DNA of 64,000 nucleotides from Shimia sp. R9_2 (GTDB taxonomy: Bacteria; Pseudomonadota; Alphaproteobacteria; Rhodobacterales; Rhodobacteraceae): positions 124,001 through 188,000 of the forward strand of contig NZ_JAGHRO010000002.1 of assembly GCF_017743735.1 (NCBI RefSeq). The letters are read 5' to 3'. Below, one piece after another: positions 16,144 through 26,229 of the stretch. Each line of letters opens with the position of its first letter. Position 1 is the first letter of the stretch. The notes below the pieces were generated by a model that did no database searches, had not been told where the DNA came from, and was given only the letters and a program-made list of their open reading frames with translations. A program made the translations under genes and the position numbers.

Positions 16144-17361
16144 ATGACATTGCCTCCCAATGTATATGCCGCCGAGCCGATCCCGAATTCTGCACGCGAG
16201 GAAATCGAACACCTTCTTCAAACCGGCGACCTCTTCCGTTACACGGCTGCCGAAAACGCCCCTGTTTCTTTGCTGGAAGCGGAATTCGCCGGGCTGCTGG
16301 GCAGCAAATATGCACTGGCGGTCTCTTCCTGTTCCGCAGCGCTGTTCCTGTCTTTGAAGGCGCTTGATCTGCCCCGCGACGCCCGTGTGCTCCTGCCTGG
16401 CTTCACCTTTGCAGCTGTGCCTTCTTCGGTCGTGCACGCAGATTGCATCCCCGTGCTGTGTGAAGTGGGCGACAACTATCGCATCGACCTCGCTGACTTT
16501 GAGGCCAAACTCGACGATAGCATCTCTGCCGTCATCATCAGCCACATGCGCGGCCACACCTCTGATATGGACGCGATCATGGCGCTTTGTGAGGCGCGCA
16601 ACGTCCCGGTGATCGAAGACGCGGCCCACAGCCTTGGCACCACATGGCATGGCCGCAATATCGGCACCCTTGGCCGCGTCGGTTGTTTTTCCTTCCAGTC
16701 CTATAAGCTCGTGAATTCCGGCGAAGGTGGAATCATGGTCTCTGACGACGCTGATCTGATCGCTCGTGCTGTGATCATGTCTGGCGCCTATGAGCACAAC
16801 TGGAAGAAGCACAAAGCGCGCGAAGGGGACAACACCGGCGAACTGGCCGAGGCCTTTGGCCGCTGGCAGAACCAACTGCCGCTCTATAACCTTCGCCTGT
16901 CCAATCTGGCCGCAGCAATCATTCGCCCGCAGCTGGGTGAAGTGGCGCGCCGCGTGCGCGATGGCCGCGCAAACCATGATTATGTGGCCGGTCTCTTGAA
17001 CGCCTCTCCTTGGCTGCAAGTACCTGAAAAGCTTGCGCCAGAGGAGCGCGCACCGGATTCAATCCAGTTCAACCTCGAAGGCATGAACAACGAAGAGATC
17101 CTCGCCTTCCAAGAGGCCGCCAACGCCCATGGCGTGAAGGTCCAGGTCTTTGGTCAGTCGACCGACAACGCACGCGCATATTGGAACTGGCAATTCATGC
17201 CCGAGATGCCCGAGCTGCCAAAAACGCGCGCGATGCTGATGTCAGCCTGTGACGTTCGCCTGCCTGCGCGCCTGAAGAAAGAAGAGCTCGACGTGATTGC
17301 GGAGGCACTCACCGGTGCTGCGCAGGATGTGATGGGCAAACTGCGCGCCTATGGCACGTAA
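16144..17361 (+). CDS. DegT/DnrJ/EryC1/StrS-family PLP aminotransferase
   Basis: A 405-aa fold-type I PLP enzyme; start at ATG 16144 (MTLPPNVYAAEP), nine bases inside a longer frame that would need a TTG. The PLP lysine is in CFSFQSYKLVNSGEGG (about residue 193), and the family's VIEDAAHSLGTTWHGRNIG precedes it. DegT proteins usually aminate sugar ketones for surface or antibiotic sugars, but no sugar-pathway genes lie nearby. Position after the amine cluster might suggest use of an oxidation product, which is speculation. A terminator follows. Confidence 0.85.
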   Translation: MTLPPNVYAAEPIPNSAREEIEHLLQTGDLFRYTAAENAPVSLLEAEFAGLLGSKYALAVSSCSAALFLSLKALDLPRDARVLLPGFTFAAVPSSVVHADCIPVLCEVGDNYRIDLADFEAKLDDSISAVIISHMRGHTSDMDAIMALCEARNVPVIEDAAHSLGTTWHGRNIGTLGRVGCFSFQSYKLVNSGEGGIMVSDDADLIARAVIMSGAYEHNWKKHKAREGDNTGELAEAFGRWQNQLPLYNLRLSNLAAAIIRPQLGEVARRVRDGRANHDYVAGLLNASPWLQVPEKLAPEERAPDSIQFNLEGMNNEEILAFQEAANAHGVKVQVFGQSTDNARAYWNWQFMPEMPELPKTRAMLMSACDVRLPARLKKEELDVIAEALTGAAQDVMGKLRAYGT

Positions 17362-17385
17362 CCAGGTCTATTGATGCCAATTAAG

Positions 17386-17415
17386 AAGAGCGGGCCGCAA
17401 CGTCCGCTCTTTTCT
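17386..17415 (+). terminator. Terminator after the DegT gene
   Basis: AAGAGCGG / CCGCTCTT stem followed by TTCTTTT. It lies upstream of the ATG chosen for the next gene and supports that later start. Confidence 0.75.
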
Positions 17416-17496
17416 TTTGGCCAAAGCCTTGCCTCCATTGGTACGTGCGGCAACCGCACCTATATCCCTCCCAATGCCTCAGGCCGGATTGCTCCA

Positions 17497-18495
17497 ATGA
17501 CAGCTTTTTCACTCCTTGATTTGTCCCCCATCCCGGAAGGGGCTTCTGTTGCGGAAGCCTTGCAGCACACAATCAGCCTTGCCCAACACGCGGAAACCTG
17601 GGGATACGGGCGGTTCTGGCTGGCCGAGCACCACAACTCCGGTGGGATTGCCTCCTCTGCCACTGCGGTATTGATCGGCCAAGTGCTCGCCGCAACCTCA
17701 ACCATCCGCGTTGGGTCCGGCGGCATCATGATGCCCAACCACAGCCCGCTTCAGGTGGCCGAGCAATTTGGCACATTGGCAACGCTCTATCCGAACCGTG
17801 TTGACCTCGGCCTGGGCCGTGCCCCGGGCACCGATCCCAACACCGCCGCCGCATTGCGCCGTGGCCTGAACGGGCCAGATCAATTCCCGCAGGATGTGAT
17901 TGAACTGATGGGGTTCTTGGGCGAGGCCACACCGGATCAACCGGTGAAAGCCGTGCCTGGGACAGGCACCCATGTGCCGGTGTGGATTTTGGGCTCCAGC
18001 CTGTTTGGCGCGCAGCTCGCCGCGCAGCTTGGCCTGCCCTACGCCTTCGCCTCCCACTTTGCCCCTGACGCCCTGGAAGAGGCGGCTGCGATCTACCGCC
18101 ACCGCTTCACGCCCGGAATCACGCAAGAGCCCCGGTTTATGATGGCGGTGAATGTCTTTGCCGCCGATACCGACGCCGATGCGATCCGGCTACGCACCTC
18201 TATGCAGCAAGGGTTCCTGAACCTGCGCCGCGGCAGACCCGGCCCGCTGCCTGCGCCTGTGGACAGCTTTGATCAGGTCGCCAACCGTGTGGAAGCGCAT
18301 ATGGTCAACCACGCTTTGCGTGTCACGGCTGTGGGCACGCTTGACACGGTTCGCCACCAGATTTCGGAGCTGATCGCCCGTCTTAAACCAGACGAGGTGA
18401 TCATCACCAATATGATCCACGACCCTGAGGCCCGCCTGAAATCATTCAAAATTGCTGCGGACGTCATGCAAGAGCTGACGCCCCTCGCAGCCTGA
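17497..18495 (+). CDS. Luciferase-like (LLM class) flavin-dependent oxidoreductase
   Basis: A 332-aa bacterial-luciferase-fold monooxygenase. I use the ATG at 17497 ([12 protein letters not shown]); earlier frame positions run through the terminator at 17386. Family markers: [15 protein letters not shown] at the N-terminus, [49 protein letters not shown] and [11 protein letters not shown]. This subgroup is widespread and usually without known substrate. It is convergent with the hydrolase at 18496, the two stops being adjacent. Confidence 0.88.
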   Translation: MTAFSLLDLSPIPEGASVAEALQHTISLAQHAETWGYGRFWLAEHHNSGGIASSATAVLIGQVLAATSTIRVGSGGIMMPNHSPLQVAEQFGTLATLYPNRVDLGLGRAPGTDPNTAAALRRGLNGPDQFPQDVIELMGFLGEATPDQPVKAVPGTGTHVPVWILGSSLFGAQLAAQLGLPYAFASHFAPDALEEAAAIYRHRFTPGITQEPRFMMAVNVFAADTDADAIRLRTSMQQGFLNLRRGRPGPLPAPVDSFDQVANRVEAHMVNHALRVTAVGTLDTVRHQISELIARLKPDEVIITNMIHDPEARLKSFKIAADVMQELTPLAA

Positions 18496-19206
18496 TCACT
18501 TCAGCACAAAGGGCTGGCGCATCCACGTGCGCAAGGCGGCCGTGACCGCATCTGGATTCTCAAGAACCGGCAGATGCCCGGCGTCGGGGATCACCTCAAG
18601 CTTGGCATAGGGGATCAGCTCCGCCATGAAGCTGTGCCGCTTTACCGGCGTCAGCGCATCATGCTCGCCGCACAGCACCAACGCGGGGCATTTGCATTTG
18701 CGCAAAACGCTCTGCTGATCACGGCGGCGTTGCAATGCACGCGCCTGTCGCACAAACACCTCCGGACCAAGCGCCATGCCCATGTCACGCACTTGATTGA
18801 GGATGTCTGCGCGCGCGACGCTTGGCGCAAGATATTCCGGCCGCATAAAATCGCTGAGCACTTCATCAAGGCGCCCTGCCCGCGCCCCCACAATCCAAGG
18901 CTCATATGCTGCTGCGCTGGTTGGAGATTCCGCCAGTGGATTGGTGTCCATCAAGGCGATACGGGTCACCCGCTCCGGCGCTTTGCGCAGGATGTCCATC
19001 GCGACAATCCCGCCCATGCTCAGACCGGCCAGTGCAAACTTTGGCGGCAGGATCGGCAGCAAGGCAGAAGCTATCTCGCTGATCCGCTCTCCTTGAGTGA
19101 CCGGCGCAACCATCACCGCGTGATCTTTGGACAAATCCGTTACCTGATGCGCAAACAAACGTGCATCGCACATCATTCCCGGCAACAGCACAATCGGCTC
19201 TTGCAT
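18496..19206 (-). CDS. Alpha/beta-fold hydrolase
   Basis: A 236-aa single-domain alpha/beta hydrolase. The nucleophile elbow GLSMGG (about residues 61-66) holds the catalytic Ser; the acid is probably in CGEHDALTP and the His in DAGHLPVLENP. The oxyanion region is LLPGMMCDARLF at the start. There is no signal peptide. It is the last of a minus-strand run that includes a VOC protein and two other hydrolases. The substrate cannot be told from sequence. Confidence 0.85.
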   Translation of the reverse strand: MQEPIVLLPGMMCDARLFAHQVTDLSKDHAVMVAPVTQGERISEIASALLPILPPKFALAGLSMGGIVAMDILRKAPERVTRIALMDTNPLAESPTSAAAYEPWIVGARAGRLDEVLSDFMRPEYLAPSVARADILNQVRDMGMALGPEVFVRQARALQRRRDQQSVLRKCKCPALVLCGEHDALTPVKRHSFMAELIPYAKLEVIPDAGHLPVLENPDAVTAALRTWMRQPFVLK

Positions 19207-19271
19207 AACTGCCCCCTGTTCTTCTTTTTGTTGTGCGCAACTGTGCCATAGCGCTCGCTTAGGTCAAGCGG

Positions 19272-19715
19272 TCAATAGCCGCCCCAGCGAAAAGCGCCCT
19301 CTTTGGAGAGTTCGGAGAACGGATTGTGGGCCACTTCCCAGACATGTCCGTCCAGATCAGCAAAATAGCCAATGAACCCGCCCCAGAAGACCTCCCCTGC
19401 CGGTCTCAAAATGCGCCCGCCGGCCTCTTCGGCCGCCGCAAGCAGAGGGGCGACCTCTTCCGCTGTGCGCACATTATGCGCCAACGTTATGCCGGAAAAG
19501 CCGCCAATCGCTTCTTCGGGAATGCCCAGATCTTCAGCCAGCCCGGCTCTGGAATAGAGACCAAGGGTCTGCCCCAGCAGATTGAAGGCCACCACGCCTT
19601 CGTTCCCCGGCTCCCGCTCCCAGCCAAGCGCCTCATAGAAGGCCGCCGATGCCGCAATGTCTTTCACGGCCAGAGTGATTAGACTTACCCGCGGTTCCAT
19701 TTGTACCTTGGTCAT
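19272..19715 (-). CDS. VOC-superfamily (glyoxalase/bleomycin-resistance-like) protein
   Basis: A 147-aa protein with two beta-alpha-beta-beta-beta modules: VSLITLAVKDIAASAAFYEALGWE near residue 10 and FWGGFIGYFADLDGHVWEVAHNP near the C-terminus. An internal ATG (MEPRVSLI) is an alternative start. The upstream hydrolase ends 9 nt before its start, so the two are probably in one operon. Function in this group ranges from glyoxalase to antibiotic binding and is unassigned here. Confidence 0.82.
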   Translation of the reverse strand: MTKVQMEPRVSLITLAVKDIAASAAFYEALGWEREPGNEGVVAFNLLGQTLGLYSRAGLAEDLGIPEEAIGGFSGITLAHNVRTAEEVAPLLAAAEEAGGRILRPAGEVFWGGFIGYFADLDGHVWEVAHNPFSELSKEGAFRWGGY

Positions 19716-19724
19716 AGCTGCACC

Positions 19725-20705
19725 CTATAAACTTTTGATAAAATTCACGAAACCTTCCACGGCCTTCTGCGTCTCTCCAGGCGACATAATATCTCCGGCA
19801 ATCACATGCGCGCCTGGATCTGCATCTGGCCCCAGATTCTGGATTGCGACAGTTGCTACACCGCCCCAGCGAGCGGCGACCTCTTTTGTCTTGCTCGCGT
19901 CCACCACTTTGTCATCCTCTGAAAACCAAAACAGCGCTGGCAGAGTACTCTTGGAATGGTCCATAGCAAAGACGTCTTTCACCAAGGCGGCCATTTGCAA
20001 CACAGCAGTTGTTGGGTAACGCGTTGTCCAATAAGTGTCATGCGCCTCATTACTGGGTTCAAACGAGCGCTCTGCCCCCGCCACCAGCGATACCCAACAG
20101 CGTGCCGCAGGCCAGGTAAGCAGAGCTGCCGCAGGATTATTGATGCCGAAATTCGGCGACACAAAGATCAATCCTTTGACACCCCTCATGGTCGCATTCT
20201 GATCGGCCATGCCTGCGACCAATGTGCTACCGGTCGAAGTGGAAATCACCACCACTTCATCACCAACACGCCGGGCCACCTCTAGCGCTTCAGAAAGGTC
20301 ATCGGCCCAGCCTTGCACTGTAGCTTCATTCAGTGCGGCACCGTCACGGCCATGTCCTTGCAAGCGTGTGTAAACCAGATTGGCGCCAAGGGCTGCAGCA
20401 ACAAGATCCGGCACTGGACGAATTTCTTCTGAGGTCGCTGAAAATCCGTGTACGTATAGTATCGACAGAGGCGTGCGTTGGCCCGCTTCCCTGTGCCAAA
20501 CCACACGTTTCGCCACGCCGGGCGTGAGATCATCAAACGCAGCTTCGCGGCCAGCAAAATGAACATCCACATCTGCGCCAATGTCGCTGGCAGAGGCACT
20601 CGGCGCTAAAGAAACCTTCTCATAGGGGCCCAAAACATACAGTGCCGCACCAAGCAGGATCACCCCGAGTAGCACACGCCCCAAAATCCTCCCAAAGGCG
20701 CGCAT
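19725..20705 (-). CDS. Membrane-anchored alpha/beta hydrolase
   Basis: A 326-aa protein from the ATG at 20703-20705, whose last base is shared with the upstream gene's stop (TGATG). The N-terminus has one hydrophobic helix (ILGRVLLGVILLGAALYVLG) likely to anchor or export it. The catalytic part has LYVHGFSATSEEIRPVP, a nucleophile elbow VISTSTGSTLVAG (GxSxG replaced by STSTG) and a C-terminal DPGAHVIAGD His motif. The non-standard elbow is a point of interest. It is translationally coupled to the hydrolase at 20705-21463. Confidence 0.8.
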   Translation of the reverse strand: MRAFGRILGRVLLGVILLGAALYVLGPYEKVSLAPSASASDIGADVDVHFAGREAAFDDLTPGVAKRVVWHREAGQRTPLSILYVHGFSATSEEIRPVPDLVAAALGANLVYTRLQGHGRDGAALNEATVQGWADDLSEALEVARRVGDEVVVISTSTGSTLVAGMADQNATMRGVKGLIFVSPNFGINNPAAALLTWPAARCWVSLVAGAERSFEPSNEAHDTYWTTRYPTTAVLQMAALVKDVFAMDHSKSTLPALFWFSEDDKVVDASKTKEVAARWGGVATVAIQNLGPDADPGAHVIAGDIMSPGETQKAVEGFVNFIKSL

Positions 20706-21463
20706 CAGTTCTGAACTGGTGCCGCAAGCACCTCTTCCACTTTGGTTTCGATCAACCTCAGACACTCATCATCCGAAAAGCGGTGATCTTTGCCCTTCAC
20801 CATCAACAGCTGGATGTCCTCCCCCTCAGCGTGGTCCAGCAATCGATAGGCCACTTCAGAGCTTACCGCCGTATCCTCTGTGCCCTGCAAGAAGCGTACC
20901 GGGAATGGCAGCGACAGCGGATCGCGCAGCACAAGTCGGGTCCGCCCGTCTTCGATCATGCGTTTGGTGATGATATAAGGCTCCATATAGTCCGAAGGCA
21001 GCGCCACTTGTCCTTCGCGGTCAAGCTCTGCTTTTTGTTCGTCGGAAAAGCCCGCCCAATAGCTGTCTTCGGTAAAATCCGGTGCGGCAGCGATTGTCAC
21101 TAGCCCATGAATGCGCTGCGGCACGGCCTTGGCTGCCAAAAGCGCCTGCCAGCCGCCCATGGAGGACCCAACAACCACCAAAGCGCCATCTGTCAGCGCA
21201 TCCAGCGTGGCCAAAGTGTCCTCATGCCAATCGCCGATACAGCCCTCTTCAAAGGTGCCACCGCTTTCCCCATGACCGGAATAGTCAAACCGCAGAAAGC
21301 TCTGTCCGCGCGCTTTGGCCCAAGCCTCCAGATGCACCGCCTTGGTGCCTTCCATATCCGATTTCAGGCCACCAAGAAACACGACGGTCGGCCCCGCCCC
21401 ATCGGTCTTGTGATAGGCAATGCGGCGGCCTTGCGGGCTGTCAAAGAACTGGGTGGCGCTCAT
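20705..21463 (-). CDS. Alpha/beta hydrolase (ABHD10-like)
   Basis: A 252-aa cytoplasmic alpha/beta hydrolase. The pattern VVFLGGLKSDMEGTKA, FLRFDYSGHGESGG, elbow VVGSSMGGWQALL and C-terminal VKGKDHRFSDDE matches the group that includes mitochondrial ABHD10 and bacterial relatives. It is the first gene of a minus-strand hydrolase-hydrolase-VOC operon and lies head to head with thrS, sharing a 156-bp promoter region. Confidence 0.86.
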   Translation of the reverse strand: MSATQFFDSPQGRRIAYHKTDGAGPTVVFLGGLKSDMEGTKAVHLEAWAKARGQSFLRFDYSGHGESGGTFEEGCIGDWHEDTLATLDALTDGALVVVGSSMGGWQALLAAKAVPQRIHGLVTIAAAPDFTEDSYWAGFSDEQKAELDREGQVALPSDYMEPYIITKRMIEDGRTRLVLRDPLSLPFPVRFLQGTEDTAVSSEVAYRLLDHAEGEDIQLLMVKGKDHRFSDDECLRLIETKVEEVLAAPVQN

Positions 21464-21619
21464 GGGGATCCTCTTAAGATTTTTTCAAATTTTATCGGTG
21501 CAAGTCGCATCTGTTAACCCCGCTTGACTTGAGGGGCAGCACGGTTCATTTAAGCGACGAACCATATACCCGCAACCGGGCGTTCCGTGGGCGCCAAACT
21601 GACGAGGAGCTAGACGCCT

Positions 21620-23569
21620 ATGGCTGATATTTCCCTTACATTTCCTGATGGTAACACGCGTTCTTTCGCAGCAGGAGTGACCCCTGCCGAAGTCGCAAGC
21701 TCCATCTCCACCTCGCTTGGCAAAAAAGCGATCTCTGCCACTGTCGATGGCAAACACTGGGATCTGCAATGGCCGATTGAGGCCGATGCCAGCATCGCAA
21801 TCAACACAATCAAAGACAGCGACGCCGAGGCGCTCGAACTGATCCGCCACGACTGCGCACACGTGATGGCCCGCGCGGTTCAAGAAATCTGGCCCGATGT
21901 AAAAGTCACCATCGGCCCGGTGATCGAGCACGGCTGGTACTATGACTTTGACCGTGAAGAGCCCTTCACACCGGAAGATCTCGGCCTCATCGAAAAGAAG
22001 ATGAAAGAGATCATCAACAAACGCGAGCCTGTGACCACCGAGGTCTGGGAACGCGAGCGTGCGGTAAAACATTATCAGGCCAACAACGAGCCTTATAAAG
22101 TGGAGCTGATCGAAGCCATCCCCGGTGACGAGCCCCTGCGTATGTACTGGCACGGCCACTGGCAGGATCTCTGCCGCGGCCCGCACCTGCAGCATACCGG
22201 CCAGATCCCCGCGGATGCATTCAAGCTGATGAGCGTGGCCGGTGCCTACTGGCGCGGCGATTCCGATCGCGCGATGTTGCAGCGTATCTATGGCGTGGCC
22301 TTCAAAAACAAAGAAGACCTCAAAGCTCACCTGCATATGCTGGAAGAGGCTGAAAAACGCGATCATCGCCGCTTGGGCCGCGAGATGAACCTGTTCCATA
22401 TGCAGGAAGAGGCGCCCGGACAGATCTTCTGGCACCCCAATGGCTGGACAGTTTACACCGAGCTGCAAGACTACATGCGCCGCAAACAAAAGCGCGGTGG
22501 CTATGTAGAGGTGAACACCCCGCAAGTGGTGGACCGTAAGCTCTGGGAAGCCTCCGGTCACTGGGACAAGTATCAGGAAAACATGTTCATCGTCGAAGTG
22601 GACGAGGATCATGCCCGAGAAAAGGCCGTGAACGCGCTGAAGCCGATGAACTGCCCCTGCCACGTGCAGATCTTTAATCAGGGTCTGAAATCCTACCGCG
22701 ATCTGCCTTTGCGGATTGCTGAATTCGGCTCCTGTGCGCGTTACGAGCCTTCCGGTGCTCTGCACGGGATCATGCGTGTGCGCGGCTTTACGCAGGACGA
22801 TGGCCACATCTTCTGTGCTGAGGATGAGATCACTTCGGAAACCAAGAAGTTCATCGACTTCCTGTCAGAGGTCTATTCCGATCTCGGCTTTGACAACTGG
22901 ACCATCAAGCTCTCCACCCGCCCGGAAAAGCGTATCGGCTCTGACGAAAGCTGGGACTACGCTGAAAAGGCGCTTGGCGATGCCTGCAACGCGGCTGGCC
23001 ACGAGTTTGAGATCCTGGAAGGCGAAGGCGCGTTTTATGGCCCCAAGCTGGAATTCACCCTGACAGATGCCATCGGCCGGAACTGGCAATGCGGCACCCT
23101 TCAGGTGGACCCCAACCTGCCGGAACGTCTAGATGCGACCTACATTGGTGCGGACGGTGAGAAGCACCGCCCTATCATGCTGCACCGCGCGACACTGGGC
23201 TCATTTGAGCGCTTCATCGGCATTCTGATCGAAGAGCACGCTGGCAAACTGCCGTTCTGGCTTGCACCGCGTCAGGTGGTTGTTGCGGCGATTGTATCTG
23301 ATGCGGATGACTATTGCCTAGAAGTTGTCGAGGCGCTCAAAGCCGCTGGCGTGCGGGCAGAAGCTGACCTGCGCAACGAGAAGATCAACTACAAAGTTCG
23401 CGAGCACTCCGTCGGCAAGGTTCCGGTGATTTTGGCCATCGGGAAAAAAGAAGTCGAAGAGCGCACCGTATCCACCCGCCGCCTGGGTGAGAAACAAAGC
23501 AAGGTGCAAAGCTTGGATGAAATCGTGGCGCAGCTGTCGGTCGAAGCAACCCCGCCCGACATGCAGTGA
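21620..23569 (+). CDS. thrS: Threonyl-tRNA synthetase
   Basis: Charges tRNA-Thr. The 649-aa product has the full bacterial domain set: TGS domain (about 1-62), editing domain with [15 protein letters not shown] (about 74-90), class II catalytic core with [13 protein letters not shown] (zinc cysteine) and [21 protein letters not shown], motif 3 ([24 protein letters not shown]), and a C-terminal anticodon-binding domain. The start follows GAGGAGC. A strong terminator comes 23 nt after the stop. Confidence 0.98.
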   Translation: MADISLTFPDGNTRSFAAGVTPAEVASSISTSLGKKAISATVDGKHWDLQWPIEADASIAINTIKDSDAEALELIRHDCAHVMARAVQEIWPDVKVTIGPVIEHGWYYDFDREEPFTPEDLGLIEKKMKEIINKREPVTTEVWERERAVKHYQANNEPYKVELIEAIPGDEPLRMYWHGHWQDLCRGPHLQHTGQIPADAFKLMSVAGAYWRGDSDRAMLQRIYGVAFKNKEDLKAHLHMLEEAEKRDHRRLGREMNLFHMQEEAPGQIFWHPNGWTVYTELQDYMRRKQKRGGYVEVNTPQVVDRKLWEASGHWDKYQENMFIVEVDEDHAREKAVNALKPMNCPCHVQIFNQGLKSYRDLPLRIAEFGSCARYEPSGALHGIMRVRGFTQDDGHIFCAEDEITSETKKFIDFLSEVYSDLGFDNWTIKLSTRPEKRIGSDESWDYAEKALGDACNAAGHEFEILEGEGAFYGPKLEFTLTDAIGRNWQCGTLQVDPNLPERLDATYIGADGEKHRPIMLHRATLGSFERFIGILIEEHAGKLPFWLAPRQVVVAAIVSDADDYCLEVVEALKAAGVRAEADLRNEKINYKVREHSVGKVPVILAIGKKEVEERTVSTRRLGEKQSKVQSLDEIVAQLSVEATPPDMQ

Positions 23570-23591
23570 TTGCTCCACACGACAAGTTCTT

Positions 23592-23620
23592 AAATGCGGC
23601 GCTCTGAGCGCCGCATTTTT
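23592..23620 (+). terminator. thrS terminator
   Basis: A perfect 12-bp stem AAATGCGGCGCT / AGCGCCGCATTT with loop CTG, followed by TT. Confidence 0.88.
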
Positions 23621-24012
23621 CATTTAAGGCGCAGTCCAAGGCGACAAAAGCTGAAACATTTGCAAGCCATTGCACTATTTTGGGGGTCGTAAGGCTTTGC
23701 CTGCCACCGAAAATTGTAACAATTGCCAGTGATTTTCGGCGAGACCTCGCAACTGCTGGTCGGCGAAACCCTGCGCAAGCGCCAAAATCCCCGCAGTTTT
23801 ACCCGGAAAGTCCCCCAGCATTCACAAGAGATTCACCAACAGTTGCAGATCTTTGCCAGCTTCCCGACCACAGTGTTACATGAGATAACATCGCCGTGGC
23901 ACACAGTCGTGTGATTGGTAAGTGACCTGCGCGGCGACCTATGTTGTAGTCATGCTAAGGCGCAAACGCCGCGTCTGGCCGAATTTAACTGTATCAAGAG
24001 GGAAGAGATACA
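23621..24012. other. Gene-free stretch upstream of bufA
   Basis: About 390 nt between the thrS terminator and the bufferin precursor. I see no convincing gene or RNA. There is a short inverted repeat TGTTA-N7-TAACA at 23874-23890 and a ribosome site GAGGGAAGAG before the ATG at 24013. This must hold the promoter of the bufferin operon; no sigma-factor box is clear enough to name. Confidence 0.5.
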
Positions 24013-24318
24013 ATGTCCACAACCGTAAAAACTCTCGCCGTTGCCGGCGCCGTCGCAGCAGCCCTGACCGCGCACGCAACCACCGCATCCGCCGCAGGCA
24101 AAGAGAAATGCTACGGTGTGTCTCTGGCAGGCGCCAATGACTGCGCCGCCGGTCCTGGCACCACCTGCGCAGGCACCTCCACCGTTGATTACCAGGGCAA
24201 CGCATGGAAACTGGTTGACGCAGGCACCTGCGTAGACATGGAACTGCCAGCACTGGCAGACGGCACCCCACGTGTCGGCTCCCTGGAAGCGCTGGATCGC
24301 GACCTGCCGAAGAGCTAA
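24013..24318 (+). CDS. bufA: Bufferin precursor peptide BufA1 (DUF2282)
   Basis: A 101-aa exported small protein. The signal peptide covers about residues 1-27 (hydrophobic [12 protein letters not shown], ending ATTASA). The mature part has exactly four Cys, at residues 33 (KEKCYGV), 44 (NDCAAG), 52 (TTCAGTS) and 73 (AGTCVDM). This is the DUF2282 pattern of bufferins, whose cysteines are modified by the BufB/BufC pair so that the peptide binds copper. BufB, BufC and DoxX genes follow, as in known loci. Copper as the metal and the modification are inferred from the family. Confidence 0.92.
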   Translation: MSTTVKTLAVAGAVAAALTAHATTASAAGKEKCYGVSLAGANDCAAGPGTTCAGTSTVDYQGNAWKLVDAGTCVDMELPALADGTPRVGSLEALDRDLPKS

Positions 24319-24327
24319 GGCCTTCTT

Positions 24328-24356
24328 GCGAAGCCCCGCCCCACATGGGGCTTCGC
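24328..24356 (+). terminator. Hairpin between bufA and bufB
   Basis: Stem GCGAAGCCCC / GGGGCTTCGC starting 10 nt after the bufA stop, followed by only a weak ATTTCC tail. It probably reduces read-through or stabilises the upstream message, giving more precursor than enzyme. Confidence 0.65.
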
Positions 24357-24598
24357 ATTTCCCCTGCCATATTGGCGCAAGGGACCAAGAACTGTCATAC
24401 TACGCTCAACGGGCAGCACTCAGCAGCCCAGCGTGGTATAAAGGATCAAGCACGATGGCGCATCATGCCAGGCATTCTTATTTGAAAATTTCCGCGCCAG
24501 CCGCCAGTGAAATTACCCAGTGAAATTCTACAGAGCCCAAAAGCCACCACTCCAAAAGAACCTGCCCCCAACACCTGCCACAAGAACAAGGTGACGCG

Positions 24599-25468
24599 AT
24601 GTTTGACGCACAACAAACGCCCCGCAAATTGCCCAACCGCCCCGGCGTCGGCTACAAGCCGCAGCACTACGCCGATCTGATCCAAGATCCCGGCACCGTG
24701 GGCTGGCTCGAAATTCACGCTGAGAACTATATGGGGGATGGCGGTCGCCCCATCGCGCAACTCCGCCAGTTGTCTGAGCGTTTTCCGATTTCCGTCCATG
24801 GCGTTGGTTTGTCAATCGGTGGCGAAGGCGCACTTGACGCCGACCACCTTGCGCGCCTCAAGCACCTTGTTGACTGGCTAAACCCAACCGTTTTTTCTGA
24901 ACACTTGGCTTGGAGCACCCATGATGGCGCGTTTTTGAACGATCTGTTGCCCTTGCCCTACACCGACGCCACGCTCCAGCGCGTGTGCGACCACATCAAC
25001 CAGCTGCAAGACACCATCAATCGCCAGATGATGCTGGAGAACCCGTCCAGCTATTTGGCGTTCGATGAAAGCACCTGGTCGGAACCTGATTTTCTGCGGG
25101 AAGTTGCCAAGCGCACAGGATGTGGATTGCTGCTGGATGTGAACAACGTTTTTGTGTCCGCAACCAACCTGGACTACGATCCCCGCGCCTACATTGCAGA
25201 TTATCCGCTCGACATGGTCGGTGAAATTCACCTCGGCGGCCATGATGAAGACGAAGATGATCACGGCAAGCCACTGCTTATCGACAGCCACGGCGCACCT
25301 ATTGTTGATCCTGTATGGGCGCTGCTTGACCACACCCTTTCCTTGTCTGGCCCCAAACCGATCCTGATCGAGTGGGACACCGATGTGCCGGGATGGCCGA
25401 TCCTGCATGACGAAGCGCTGCGCGCAGATGCAGCCCTTGCCAAGCTTACCACCGGTGTTGCGGCATGA
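24599..25468 (+). CDS. bufB: MNIO-family peptide-modifying enzyme BufB (DUF692)
   Basis: A 289-aa TIM-barrel enzyme of the multinuclear non-haem iron oxidase (DUF692) family, which oxidatively modifies cysteines of peptide precursors. Likely iron ligands are visible: ISVHGVGLS, VFSEHLAW, LENPSSYL, LLLDVNNVFV, GEIHLGGHDED, LLIDSHGAP and LIEWDTDVP. The start at ATG 24599 follows CAAGGTGAC. It lies 280 nt after bufA and overlaps bufC by 4 nt, so enzyme and partner are co-translated. It should act on BufA in the cytoplasm before export. Confidence 0.94.
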   Translation: MFDAQQTPRKLPNRPGVGYKPQHYADLIQDPGTVGWLEIHAENYMGDGGRPIAQLRQLSERFPISVHGVGLSIGGEGALDADHLARLKHLVDWLNPTVFSEHLAWSTHDGAFLNDLLPLPYTDATLQRVCDHINQLQDTINRQMMLENPSSYLAFDESTWSEPDFLREVAKRTGCGLLLDVNNVFVSATNLDYDPRAYIADYPLDMVGEIHLGGHDEDEDDHGKPLLIDSHGAPIVDPVWALLDHTLSLSGPKPILIEWDTDVPGWPILHDEALRADAALAKLTTGVAA

Positions 25469-26217
25469 ACGTCTCCCAGAACGAATTTCGCGGCGCGATC
25501 TTTGATGGCGGACGCGCGCGGCCTGAAGGCCTGTCCGATGCCAAAGGTCAGCCTGCCGGGCGGCGGTTTGACGTCTATCGCAACAATGTGGCCGTCTCTC
25601 TGACAGAAGCGCTTGCCACCGGTTTTCCGACCATCGCCAAACTCATTGGCAGTGAGAACTTCAATGCGATTGCAGGCGTGTTTCTGCGCCAATCGCCACC
25701 GTCCTCGCCGATGATGATGCATTATGGCGAAGACTTTCCGGATTTTCTGGCGGGCTTTGAGCCTCTGGCACATCTCGGCTACCTCGCAGATGTCGCACGC
25801 CTTGAGATGGCGATGCGCCGCTCCTACCACGCAGCGGACGCAGAAGCGGTGAACCCCGAAGCCCTAGCGGCCCACCCGCCTGAGCGCCTCACCGAACTGG
25901 TAATGACCTTCGCCCCCTCGGTTAAACTCCTGCGCTCTCCCTGGCCGATCCACGCCATTTGGGCATTCAATATGCAAGATGGCCCAAAGCCTGAAGCCGG
26001 AGGCCAGGATGTTATCATCCTGCGCCCTGAATATGATCCGGTCCCCCACGCTTTGGCACCCGGAGCCTATGAATTTATCACCGCGCTCACCGCGGGCGGC
26101 ACACTGGGCGCCGCGGCTGCTGTCGCAACCGACGAAGTGGCTGAATTTGACCTGAGCGCCACGCTCGGCCTACTCCTAACGGGCAACGCCCTGATTTCTA
26201 TTGATTTACCATCCTAA
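25465..26217 (+). CDS. bufC: BufC, DUF2063 partner of the MNIO enzyme
   Basis: A 250-aa protein of the DUF2063 (putative DNA-binding/RiPP-recognition-like) family. The N-terminal QNEFRGAIFDG and RRFDVYRNNVAVSLTEAL are the family signature, followed by FPTIAKLIGSENFNAIAGVFL. The old 'DNA-binding' label is not supported; in MNIO systems this partner recognises the precursor and delivers it to the oxidase. Its start overlaps bufB's stop (ATGA). Confidence 0.9.
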   Translation: MNVSQNEFRGAIFDGGRARPEGLSDAKGQPAGRRFDVYRNNVAVSLTEALATGFPTIAKLIGSENFNAIAGVFLRQSPPSSPMMMHYGEDFPDFLAGFEPLAHLGYLADVARLEMAMRRSYHAADAEAVNPEALAAHPPERLTELVMTFAPSVKLLRSPWPIHAIWAFNMQDGPKPEAGGQDVIILRPEYDPVPHALAPGAYEFITALTAGGTLGAAAAVATDEVAEFDLSATLGLLLTGNALISIDLPS

Positions 26218-26229
26218 TCCGAGGATCGC

